Part shown: positions 24,952-34,959 of the stretch, piece by piece
Numbering within the stretch: position 1 is the stretch's first letter
Layout: every line of letters begins with the position of its first letter
NCBI GenBank assembly: GCA_002946415.1
Contig: NJPS01000031.1
Span: forward strand, 868,001-932,000
Direction of reading: 5' to 3'
DNA: 64,000 bases
Origin: Rutstroemia sp. NJR-2017a BVV2
Lineage: Eukaryota; Ascomycota; Leotiomycetes; Helotiales; Rutstroemiaceae
Translations under genes and position numbers: made by a program
Notes under the pieces: model-generated
Told to the model about the DNA's origin: nothing
Seen by the model: the letters and a program-made list of their open reading frames with translations, nothing else
The model's database searches: none

Positions 24952-26913
24952 TCATCCATCTCTTGATGTAGACCGTGGTTCAAAGCTCATCCACAATTTA
25001 CCGACTTGCAATACGGCATGATCTCTCCATTGGCTGTTGTAAAGATCTTCATCGTGACTGGGACCGATGCGGAGATTGAAGTTGTGAGCGATGAGTGACA
25101 AGACTAGACGGAGTTCGTGGAGAGCGAGAGTCTTGCCTACGCACTGGGGTTTGGGGAGGGCGAATTAGTACGGCAGGCTTGGTGAAGTAGAGCTGAGGAG
25201 TTTAGGAGCAGGAGAAGGGAAGGCATGGGAGCTACTAAGACATACACCATGAACACCATATCCAAACGGAATAAAAGCCCTCTTATCTTTCAGCATGTCT
25301 GGTCTTTCGCTCGTCCATCTCTCGGGAATAAAATCTTCTCCCTGAACGAAATATCTCTCGTCTCTCATTAAAGCTAGAAATGGTATGTTGACTTGGACGT
25401 TTCCTGGTATATGCACCCCATCGACGACAAGGCCTTGTGGATAAGTCGTTGCATACGTTCCTGAGGGTGTGGGGGTATACAACCTCAGTGCTTCATTGAC
25501 TACCCCGTTTAAGTATTCCAAGTTCCTTACAGATTCAATCGTTATGCTTTGTCCTCTAGTATACAAATCATCGATCTCATTCTGCAGTTTCCGGTAGATC
25601 TCAGGCAAATTCGCTAGTTTTTTCACAGTCTGGATAACTACAGATACTGTAGTGTCAGTTCCGGCTACGATCACTAGTTGGGCGTTAGAATCCAGTTCCT
25701 TTTGAGTGAACTTCGTGCCGCTTTCGTTGTCTTCGGCGAGGAGGTGGGAGAAGATGTCTTTTTGGCGTGAGGTGAAGTTTTGCCGCTGGGTTAGCATGGC
25801 TTCGCCTTTTTCGCGGAAGATGCGGACGTCTTCTGTTTCCGGGAGGAGAACAAGGAGTTGCGCAAAGTTTCGCAGGGAGCCGACGACCTGTGAGAGTTGA
25901 GTTGGTTGGTTGTAAAAGAGCTGAGGGAATGATACGTACGCCTATGAATGACATGTACTTATGGATGAAAGACATATAAGTATCGTCTCCCTTTCCATCT
26001 TGTCGTCCAGTGTGGATAGAGAAGCCTAAATCGGTCATGCTGTATGAGCGTCAGCAAGCTAGTTTGGAATTAAAGTTGATGACTAGGTTGGCGTACATGT
26101 CGAAGACCAGATTCCCAGCTGCTTCTGAGAAATCGATCTCTTTCCCACCAGCTCTTTGCAAGACTGTCATCATCTTATCAACATGATGTTCTGTTCGATG
26201 GTTATATTCTTTGAACGAGCTATTCGCGAAAGCCATTTCCCTGATTTCAATAGTCAGGCGTTGAGCAATCCCACATCTTCTCAACTTACCAGATCCTCCT
26301 CCACTGTCAACATTTAATTAGCCCAAGACAGGTCATGCCACAGAATTCTACATTCTCGATCACTATATCTCAATGAAATCTAACTCACCGGAGTATGTTT
26401 CGCATAATCTCTTGTACTATTGAGATTAAACTCCCCATTCACAGCACCCATCTCGTAAAATGTGCCTCGAGGATACTTCCCCGAGTATAATTTAGAAATC
26501 GCGTCTACGTTTACGACAGACACTTCATTCGGACCTATTCTGACTACATCGGTCTGGTACTCCTGATGCAGAGCTCGGGTTGTGAGAGAAGCACGACCTT
26601 GGAAGTATTCATTGGCTAGGAAGAGTTTGGTGAGGGCGAATCGAGATGGTCCGGGGATGTGGGATAGAGGAGAAAAGTAGAGTCGACGGATTAGTGTGAA
26701 GATTGTTGCCGTGAGAAGAAACACGACGTTGAGGTAGGTAAGCTTTGTGGTAGATTGAAAGATCCCGAGACCGCCTCGAAGTAGGTATAGAAACAGGACC
26801 AGATTTCCCGAAAAATACGTCGAGACGATCTTCAGTGTAGAGGGTTCGGGAATGGGAGAAAGATAGACTTGACACACTATGGCCAGTGATGCAGCCGTGA
26901 TAGTTTCCGCCAT
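24952..26913 (-). CDS. Cytochrome P450 monooxygenase
   Basis: Six exons on the minus strand: 26913-26389, 26303-26290 (14 bases), 26240-26097, 26039-25940, 25887-25246 and 25143-24952, total 538 residues. N-terminal hydrophobic segments (IFTLIRRLYFSPLSHIPGP) anchor it in the ER, followed by the proline hinge. The C-helix reads HTP-WRRIW-EMAF, with WRRIW supplied by the microexon. The I-helix oxygen motif AGTDTT lies at 336-341, E-x-x-R at 393-396 (EALR), PERW after it, and the heme loop FGYGVHGCVG with ligand Cys476. The layout fits multifunctional fungal P450s of secondary metabolism (tryprostatin-hydroxylase or pisatin-demethylase style), but the substrate is unknown and no cluster backbone gene is in view. 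The exon joins keep the frame throughout, so the gene looks functional. Confidence 0.9.
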
Positions 26914-27681
26914 CGCTAGAGATTGAAGTAAGAAAATAGTGCGTCAACTGTGACGGGAAGAAGTGCAGATATGAACCTTATATACTTGGATCTCCTCAAT
27001 TGTAATCATCCCATGATCGACCCGCCTACGAGCTAGGGGAACTGTAAGGTGATGACAAATATCTCGCCAATATGTCAGACGAGCCCCTTGATAGGCGATA
27101 GTGACAAGCCTTGAGACAGCCACCACGATGGGGAATACGATAAAGCAGCGAGTTTATGATACTATGGCGGCAAGGTTTATGGAACTATCTCACAGCCAAT
27201 GGATGTGGTGGATTTGGAACATCCAGAGCGTAGCGCAGTAGTCGAACCAGTTCCAAACAGGGTGAGTGAAGGCTTGCATGGCATGGCTTATGCACCTAGC
27301 TACTGGCCTCGAACTTCGAAGTCCTCCTTCCCCATTCTCAACTTCTTGCGAGCCTTCAATATTAATTTGAGTAACTGTGAAGCAAAATGTAACGGCACTT
27401 CATGGTGAAATGGTTATGATGGCACATCTTTGGAGTGCAGGTCGAAAAATAAATACGCAAAGTTCAGAACTATAGTCCAATTTGAATTATATATTAAGGC
27501 CATAGGTTCCGACAATACTATGAGCCATTGCCTAGCTCCACGAAAGTCGGGCCTAACAGCCATGCTTACTCCGTCTTATCGGCCCCAATCGACGAGTGAT
27601 CTCTGCTCATAATTTGCTTCCGGGAGGCGGGACAATTTTCTACCTTTTTAAGCTCGCCAACTGCCACTGTGCACAAAATCG
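26914..27681. promoter_or_regulatory. Divergent intergenic region between P450 and HET gene
   Basis: 768 bases between the P450 start (minus) and the HET start (plus). No clear TATA box and no convincing coding frame. Confidence 0.45.
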
Positions 27682-30156
27682 ATGGCGCTCCCGGGTATTT
27701 CGGTGTTTGGAAAGACAGCGCAGAAGCTCTTCCAAGACGCGAAAGGAAACGTTGAGAGTCTGCAGCAGGGGACATCTCAGTTCATGTCCGAAGCTCAGCG
27801 GAAAGCAGCAAAAGTCGCGACAACCGTGGGAGAGCAAGTAGCGAAGGGCGCAGATACTACAACAAAAGCATTTTTGACTACCCTCAACCGGGTCAACCCC
27901 CTTCCAGAATCCGACCTCGTAAACCCTCATCTAACCACCGGCTCCCTCAGTGGAGCAATTCTACTTGGTTTGCCTTTCACTAAGTTTAACCATCCGGTCC
28001 TCACAGATGATGACAGTATACGGCTGATCCGAATACTGCCTGTATTGAACAGGCTTATATTGCACAGCAGGTTGGTACGTAAAAGAGTGCCTGTAGGCTT
28101 AAAGGGATTTAAAAGTAGGGTATACTTGAGCTTGATTCAACTGTTCTAATGAGCTATCTACAGTGGGAAGGACTAGCTATATTTATAGGCCTTTCAGGCC
28201 TATTGCCTTAGGCTTCTCAAGCCTATTTGCCACAGGCGTCGTAAGCCTGAACCATAGGCTTCGTAAGCCTGAAGTCATAGGCTTTGTAAGCCTAATCGAT
28301 CACTACGACGTTCAGTTTAAGGTGGTGGGCACCTGCCCCACCTACCCCACTTTTAGTGATTCCAACAGCCTGGCCTCCGATGTAAAAATCGTCCTGCAGA
28401 CCTTGTGATCCGTCTTGAGATGCAGCAATTCACTCAAGATGATTGTCCTCCTTACCAAGCCCTGTCTTACAGCTGGGGATCAAGTCCAAAGACTACGCCA
28501 ATCATTGTCAACGGTCGAGTTCATCACGTTCGTCGGAATTTATTTCAATTCTTGGAGGTCAAAAGAGGCCCCAACCCAAGGGGCGTCTCGCCATGGGCCT
28601 AGATCGATGCCTTGTGTATCAATCAAGAAGATATCGAGGAAAGAAACCGAATAGTTAAGAAAATGAAAAATATATATGAGAGGTCCCAAGGAGTGATAAT
28701 TTGGCTAGGAGCGGGAGATCCAGAGATGGAGAAAACCTTCGTTTTCTTGGAAGACTTGAAACAGAAACTCCAGCAACTTATCGAGACAGCTGATGATCTT
28801 GGAGGACCTCAAAACCCATTCAAGCCAGACACAGCAGCTAGCATCTTACCCTCAGATAGAATCCGTCACCAGAAGGTTTTTTATGATCATCCATACTGGA
28901 GTCGTGGCTGGATTCTTCAAGAAGCTTCTACACCCCGAAGGCCATCTATGTCGGCTTCGCAAAGTAGCACAGTGGTCCACTACGGGTTACATACGCTATC
29001 GATGGAGTCCTTCTTATTCGCGTTTGAAAGCTTGGAGCGAGACAGAGTCCCTCTTACCTCTTCTTATGGTCTGCATGTAAAAACACCATACAAGCGTATT
29101 GCGAGTATACGCTGGTTTCGTGACGCCGATGACAGGTTTGGTCCATTTCCGCCAATAGATCTCACAGCTCTTCTGACTCATGCTCGTGCATGTGAAGTCA
29201 CAAATCCTCGAGACAGGTTATACGCGTTGCTCGCCATTGCTACAGATGGGACAGACTTTACCGTTGATTATTCGAAATCGGTGGCGGATATCTACCATGA
29301 ATATGCGAAGACTATCATTCTGCGAGATAAGACCCTCGATATTCTTGGTTTCTCGTCCGAAATTCAAAATGTTACTCAACTCCCATTCTGGGTCCCAGAT
29401 TGGACTGTCAAAAAGGTAGCAGAGCCTCTCCCAAAACGAAGGTGGGAACTGAAAGATGGCAAATGGATAAAACATACAATCTATTCTGCTAGTAAAGGAC
29501 TACCCATAAATAATGATATTCTCGAAAATGATCGGTCTCTCAACATGAAAGGCATTGTCTTTGAGAAAATCCAATCCATGCACAGTCAGAGTATTTTTGA
29601 CTTCCTCGCCCTTAATGGAGGGACTTCAACTCGCTACGTTACCGGCGGTACTCGTCTAGAAGCTTTCAGACACACTCTCACAGCAGATGTAAATACGATG
29701 GACGCAACCATAGGAAGAGACACTCATCCATTTGCAGCAGACCTAAATATCGAAGGGAATATGCTTCAGATCTCTCGCGGGGCGGTTGTTCCATTGGCTG
29801 AGCATATGGACTCAAAAGAGATGATATTAACTATTATAGAATCAGTGAAGGGAAACAAGGAGATGGTTGAGGAGGTGGAGAAACAACTTCCTTGTGAGGG
29901 GCTTATAGATGGGATCTTAAAACACAGAGTTCTTATCACGACGGAAAGAGGGTATATAGGTGTTACGGCAGACACTGCAAAACCAGGAGATTTGGTGTGT
30001 ATCGTGAGAGGTGCTCAATTCCCTTTAATACTGAGAGAAAACGACGATGGTACGACTTTCAAATTTGTGGGCGACAGTTATATCCATGGTATTATGGATG
30101 GGGAAGCTGTTGATGAACAATATGAACAGAGAGAAGGAATATTCACGGTCTCATAG
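27682..30156 (+). pseudogene. HET-domain (heterokaryon incompatibility) gene, interrupted
   Basis: Three pieces lie in the same frame: 27682-28149, 28405-28602 and 28612-30156. The N-terminal piece is an unusual Ala/Gln/Lys-rich helical extension (TAQKLFQDAKGNVESLQQG) followed by DDDSIRLIRILP, the usual lead-in to HET. The core resumes as YQALSYSWG, then IDALCINQEDIEERN, GVIIWLGAG, SRGWILQEAS and NPRDRLYALLAIA, all classic HET motifs, and ends with the common C-terminal form (KPGDLVCIV, FVGDSYIHGIMDGEA). Breaks: TAG at 28600-28602 where the family has Trp before IDALCINQ, and a roughly 350-base hairpin-rich segment between ILP and the core with several stops. HET proteins trigger cell death after fusion of unlike strains. 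Reading the interruptions as introns is possible but does not remove the TAG without losing expected residues. Confidence 0.8.
28186..28294. repeat. Tandem array of five hairpins, period about 23 bases
   Basis: Units begin at 28186, 28209, 28233, 28255 and 28278. Each is an inverted repeat: TAGGCC-TTTCA-GGCCTA, TAGGCTT-CTC-AAGCCTA, CAGGCGT-CGT-AAGCCTG, TAGGCTT-CGT-AAGCCTG and TAGGCTT-TGT-AAGCCTA. A sixth, GC-rich foldback lies at about 28321-28346 (GGTGGTGGGCA then GCCCCACCTACC). The array sits inside the break of the HET gene. It looks like part of an inserted foldback element or an expanded palindrome; the family is not recognised. Confidence 0.9.
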
Positions 30157-30366
30157 AAGAAATAGAATTCTGGTTGATCTTACAATACAGACTTCAGGCC
30201 GATTTTCTCTTTGTCACTATGGACCTACATGCAAGTCCGCTCTAGGGACTAGGAGTCTAGGATCAAGACAGAAGTGCACTCGAGGCCATCTATTTCAGAC
30301 CTCATGCTCTCCAAAAATATCAAACTTTCTTCCGCTCCACGCAGTTATAACTTGATTTCCAACTCC

Positions 30367-30629
30367 TTATGCAACTCTTCCCGCATTCAACAAACTCGTC
30401 AAAGTCGCATTTTTAATAGCATACGCTGCAACATTCGCATACTTCGCAACCAACAATCACTAACCAGTCTCCCGAAAACATCATTCTTCAGGACTGGCAT
30501 TCTGGGTATCACAGGCAAATTGCCAACACAAAACGGGGTCACATGGTTGGGTTTGAGGACATAACTGCCAAGCTTTTTGCGGTTGTAAGGATCTGGAACC
30601 ACCGAGTCATCTATATTTACCATATGCAT
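30367..30629 (-). pseudogene. Frameshifted C-terminal gene fragment (minus)
   Basis: The minus strand reads VVPDPYNRKKLGSYVLKPNH and VIPRMPVLKNDVFG in one frame. The adjacent frame then gives AKYANVAAYAIKNATLTSLL and ends NAGRVA at a TAA (30367-30369). The two halves read like one protein C-terminus split by a frameshift near 30450-30470. The space between them is too small for an intron. Possibly an oxidoreductase-like tail; the family is not identified. Confidence 0.35.
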
Positions 30630-31436
30630 AACTTATGGGAACCTCATATTCGTATCGGATGCCAGTGTCATATAGACATGTCGGAAAGCTTTTTATTTTT
30701 ATGTTTACGATAGGTCTTTCGGGAGAAATGGCTTGAAATAAGACATGCAACTTCGCCTTTCCAGATTCCAGCGCTTATTACACGGACGCTCGCCAACAGA
30801 GGCCTGATTTGCAGGCCGTCTTGTGTAACCTTGGGCGTATGTATGTATTTTGGGATCTCCAAGTAGGATAGTCCATGGAGGTAACGGCTCTTTCGTATAT
30901 TCCGTAACGGGGGAGATTGCTGGCCTCGACTCTTGGTCGATTTGCCTAAATAGGATGACTCATATTCGAAGCTTTTTTGACAACGAGCGAGTTTCGGTAA
31001 GTGAGCGAGCAAGCAAGCTCCTCAACATCATCATCAATCGCAGCAGCTCTCATACTTATCACCAATTCCATCGCGTTTAAGAAAAATCTAGGCTGCCATA
31101 CCTCAACTCTACAACTAAACCCATCATAGTAAGCTCTCGACTCAACACCCCAGGCAGCGGTATACGGTGGTCACGCAAGCAGGCCGGCCGCTTCGAAAAC
31201 TCTGCTCCAGCCACCCAACAGCCTGCGCTAGCCGAGGCGTATCCCGACAACTGCAGCGGATACCCCAGGCGGAAGCGACTGGTGAGTAAGCTAAGAGTTG
31301 AGGTTAGGAGAGATTGGGCTAGCGGGCGGTCTCGGGGGAGATGTCGCGGGGAGTTTGAGTCGCATAGACTGGCCATGTATATACGCTAGCGAGCGAGCAG
31401 GCACGTTGGAATGGAGATGGGTCGACGGCGGTTGAG

Positions 31437-31445
31437 TATATAAAG
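31437..31445 (+). promoter_or_regulatory. TATA box candidate
   Basis: TATATAAAG, about 180 bases before the ATG at 31621. Confidence 0.45.
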
Positions 31446-31620
31446 TGTGGTGAGGCGCTGGGTGGGATGAGATATACATTTATAAGCTGTTCCGGGATTC
31501 CAAGTGCAGAGAGAGATTCGCACGATTGTTGCCGACGACAACTCAATATCTGGTTATCTATCCAAGAACCTAAAGAAAAGTAAAAAAAGAAACCAAGCAG
31601 GAAAAGAAAAACAAAAAAGC

Positions 31621-32184
31621 ATGTCAGTGCACCGCTGCAGCATCTCCTGGTTCTACCACGAAGGTGAATACGCACTATTTCTCCTTCCCAGCCTCGATCG
31701 CTTCGGACCACGCAGCGCGACCGCCGTCGGCGCCCTGCTGTACTTCGATTCGATCGGCAAGTTGCAGCGACAGATCGACTGGAAATACGACGCGATGAAG
31801 CACACGCCGCTGCATGAGTTCATGAACACGGTGACGAGCATTGATTCGTGGTTGAGTTTCTACATCGGGTTGGAGGACGATGCGAAGAGGTTGGAGAGGA
31901 GGTGGATGTGTGAGCCTTTGACCAGACCGAGGATTGTAAGAACCAAGTGAACTAATGGCAGATGCGGATGGGGATGGGGATGGAGATTTAGACGAGGTGT
32001 GGGCGCTAACTTGTGGTATCTGTAGGGTACAGACGCGTTGAGCATTTTTCTCAAGGAAGAAATATTGACCGGCAGGCTTCCGGTGAACGACCTGAATAGA
32101 GATGAGCTTCCTATTGGTTTAGGATTGAGGCAACTGGTGGACTCGATGCGACCGCCTGCTGCGCAACCACGTACTAGGATGTGA
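31621..32184 (+). CDS. Hypothetical protein (157 aa, two exons)
   Basis: Exons 31621-31935 and 32026-32184. The intron starts GTAAGA and ends CTGTAG, and the frame is kept. The ATG follows an A-rich leader (AAAAAAGC before ATG), a good fungal start context, and a TATA box lies upstream. The protein begins MSVHRCSISWFYHEGEYALF and contains LHEFMNTVTSIDSWLSFYIG and LSIFLKEEILTGRLPVNDL. It has no signal peptide or membrane segment and no domain that I recognise. It is mixed helical, of normal composition. It could belong to a small fungus-specific family. Confidence 0.6.
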
Positions 32185-32619
32185 GGATGGATAGAAAAGA
32201 AGCGGCCAGCATCTCCAAAGATGTCTAGTTTAATATCAGGTAACTTCAATACATCATAATGCACAACCTTGAGCTTTTTATAACGTGGCCTGTGTATGAC
32301 GGGGAAAGTGCGTTCAAGGACACATGGTGCCAGAAAGTGAAAAAAAAAACAACAACAGCAAGGTGCCTCGAAGTACCAAATGTATCAAGTGAAAGAGCAA
32401 GTTCGACGTCCGTGGTCTGAAAAGATGCGGCTGAGATGATGGTACCAAACAAGTAACTTAAAGTAAGCTAGTAATGTAAAATGGGACCATGTGGAGATTG
32501 TGTGAATGCCCATACTTTGAGCCGTGTATATACTGTAATCCAATTCGTGCTCCCAGGCTCTATAGACATCCTAGAACTCCCTTTCCCGTTCTATTCTCGT
32601 AGAGATCCATATTTATATA
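32185..32619. other. Convergent intergenic region
   Basis: 3' ends of the 157-residue gene (plus) and the thioesterase gene (minus). An A9 run lies near 32341. Nothing else seen. Confidence 0.6.
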
Positions 32620-33513
32620 TCATAACTTCGGTTTCGAATCCGCATCCACATCTTTCTTCCACAACCCATCCCACTCCACTTTATGGGCAAGATGGTCCTG
32701 TTTTGTAGGCACGCTCACTTTATGATGTTCACACGTGCAATAGGTGATCGAACCGTCCTGGCTCGTCATCGATCCCCGAATCATCGCCATAGTTTTGCCG
32801 AACTGCACCACTTCGCTATACAATCGAACCGTCGTGCCTGGAGTAGATTAACCTTATGCTCTACAATTCCGACCATACCCCTAGTGAAAGCAACATACCA
32901 AGCGGCACCGCCTTCAGATAACTGATATTAAGCGTTCTGGTGACTCCGCCCAAGAAACTACATCAAGTCAGCCGCCCAGAACGTCAACATATGAGGAGAT
33001 TATACTCCCAAGACCCTGGCTTAGCAACTGGACCCAACGCAATGGTCGTACACATGTCAAAAATTACACCAGCGGCACCGCCGTGCATCACACCGTTCAG
33101 GTTTCCATACTGCTCCGTGATGGTGAATTCACAGATCGTGACTCCGCTGTCAGTTGCATCTAGGATCTTGGCATTGTCCATGAGATGTTTATCGAAGCCC
33201 TTGTAATCTTGGGCTTCTGCGATCAGTTTGTAGCTAGAAATCGTTAGAGCCTTGTTACAGATGTCGTGTGTAGTGCAGCAAAGTAACATGGGAAGAGTAT
33301 ATGCATAAGGTCGATTATGAATAAGTGCAGCATGATGTACTACCCAGCTGCAAGCTTGCCAGAGCAGTACTTGCGTCAATTCTGACAAATGTTGCTTTTT
33401 AGAAATCGTATTCAAGAATGAGAGTAAATAGATGGCAATGTAACAGAAAACAAAACTAAATACCGGTCAAAGATAGACCTAACGGCCATTATGGCCCTTT
33501 CACTGGAAGCCAT
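32620..33513 (-). CDS. Hotdog-fold thioesterase superfamily protein (4HBT/PaaI type)
   Basis: Four exons on the minus strand: 33513-33464, 33233-33015, 32957-32899 and 32837-32620, giving 181 residues. The core holds QYGNLNGVMHGGAAGVIFDM, the HGG-type active-site loop plus catalytic-helix acid typical of 4HBT thioesterases. It is followed by GGVTRTLNISYLKAVPLG and VRLYSEVVQFGKTMAMIRG, the expected strands of the hotdog sheet. The enzyme should cleave acyl-CoA or related thioesters; there is no clear targeting peptide. The first ATG after an in-frame stop was chosen. The first intron is long (230 bases) and the second has a weak donor (GTCTTG). A spliced upstream ORF overlaps the start. Confidence 0.87.
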
Positions 33514-33728
33514 TGGATTTTCCGCAGCCGTATCGGTGTGTCTTTCTCGTCAGGTAGAGAGATCTCGCCGGTTGTGCGAGTCTGAGATGTTGCAAACGCT
33601 CTCGAATCAGCGAATAATAATGTGTCCTACCGGACAATAAGAGTTGTCTGCGGCAAGGTCATACTTACCTGTGGAAGTCTGACGAGGAGGAGATTGTTCA
33701 TTGGGCCGAGGTAATGTTTGGTTCTCAT
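33489..33728 (-). promoter_or_regulatory. Spliced upstream ORF overlapping the thioesterase start
   Basis: The minus strand has an ATG at 33728, an exon to 33669 ending at a strong donor (CAG/GTAAGT), an acceptor before 33581 and a TAA at 33489-33491. This gives a 50-codon frame that begins MRTKHYLGPMNNLLLVRLPQ. Its end overlaps the thioesterase coding start by 25 bases in another frame. If transcribed with the main gene it would act as an overlapping uORF; it could instead be a chance frame in a spliced 5' UTR. Confidence 0.4.
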
Positions 33729-34416
33729 GGTCTGTGCCTAGGGAGTGCTATGACCCAGGCAGCAAGGCAACTATCACAATACATGCGATGCTTCAAATGT
33801 CAGGGTGAGAGTGTATTTAGCTGACAGTAACAGGTCAGGTTCAAAGGTCAGGTTCAATTTTGATCATATATGGTCCATTCTACGATCTTTTGACGATTAT
33901 ATCTGGGGCCTTAAAGAAGTCCAAATAAACCAAGCAAAACCTTCAAGCTCACTGACATTATGCGAAGTTCTCGCTTCCTACTCGCTTTCCACAGTGAATA
34001 ATATATCCTCGTTTCCGTTCCTCGCTTGGCCATTAAACTATCGCTTCATCTTCCCAAAACTTACTGCTTATCCCAATCGCTTCCCTCCCAAATAACGGAC
34101 CCAACTCTAAAATCCTAAAAAATAGCAAAAAAAACAGAGATCCAAAAAGACAAAAGCGTCCGGCCACCCGAAGATGCCTTAATCGCCCCAATGAACTTCC
34201 GCAGAATCACTGTCCTCCGCTCCCACCTCGAACCCGCAAACTGCCCGCCCGGGCCAACTAGAATTGTCGTACCGACGCTCTCGAGTAGAGCGCCGAACTC
34301 TACTGTTGAGGCAGGGAGTCGCTGGGGCAGTTTGATGGAAAGAGGAGTGTTGTTTAGGATTATATTGTTGAACCCTTTCTACTGAATAGTGAATGAGATG
34401 GAGCTAAGCAAAGTAA

Positions 34417-34959
34417 CTTGTTAGCGAGACAAGATTTGCGCTGTTGCGTAAGTCGGCAGAACTTCTGGATACTCGAAAACAGGCTTGTCTGAAGTCTTTG
34501 ATGATGTGTAAATTTAATCTTCGACTTCAAATCTAGCGTTCCACAGCATAGTTTAAGCGGCAGCATCAAGTCACCAGTTAAGTCCTAGCTTTCTCCCTAT
34601 GCAGGAATGCTAAGATCGCTCATATCTGCGATATGCTCGCCAGTCTTAACTCGGCTTCAAAAGCGTTCAATTTGATCTGGGCAAGTGCCAGTATCAAACG
34701 GAGTAAAAGTCAATGTGCAACCCTATTCGCAGGCTCTGGGATGAGCTTTGGAGGATCTTAACCTCCTTAGCAAGGTAGCAATGATTTACACTTTCCTATA
34801 AAGCTCGAGGAGAATCCCCAAAGTGCCCTGAATGCTATTGATGCGACGTTGCCCTTTGGTATTCTACCAGGTACAGTCGCGGATAATCGAAACACGACCA
34901 ACGGACTGGGGTTAGGAGGTTTTGGGCAGACCTCAAGCTTGCCAACCTTCATCACTTGA
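34417..34959 (+). pseudogene. Candidate decayed or multi-exon gene (plus)
   Basis: One forward frame carries three protein-like blocks: RFALLRKSAELLDTRKQACL, then NAKIAHICDMLASLNSASKA and FNLIWASASI, then LHFPIKLEENPQSALNAIDA and TLPFGILPGTV, ending at TGA 34957-34959. Stops fall between the blocks (for example TAA at 34759 and TAG at 34768). An intron from GTGTAAAT to TATGCAG between the first two blocks would keep the frame, so a living gene with two introns cannot be excluded. CAA or CAG changed to TAA or TAG is the alternative. The family is not recognised. Confidence 0.35.

Larger units (their letters stand above)
30157..31620. other. Intergenic with one gene fragment and a TATA box
   Basis: Downstream of the broken HET gene. 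It holds the minus-strand fragment at 30367-30629. TATATAAAG at 31437-31445 lies about 180 bases before the start codon of the next gene and is a plausible core promoter. The rest shows no gene. Confidence 0.5.

Noticed and set aside
28186..28294. CRISPR array
   Set aside because: There are no spacers: the units are contiguous 23-base palindromes, and the DNA is eukaryotic nuclear.
28551..28602. Intron ending at the TAG before IDALCINQ in the HET gene
   Set aside because: The only donor (GTCAAA) is weak, no branch site is seen and removal would delete residues expected in the HET domain.
24952..30156. Secondary-metabolite gene cluster around the P450
   Set aside because: No polyketide synthase, peptide synthetase, terpene cyclase or prenyltransferase is present nearby.
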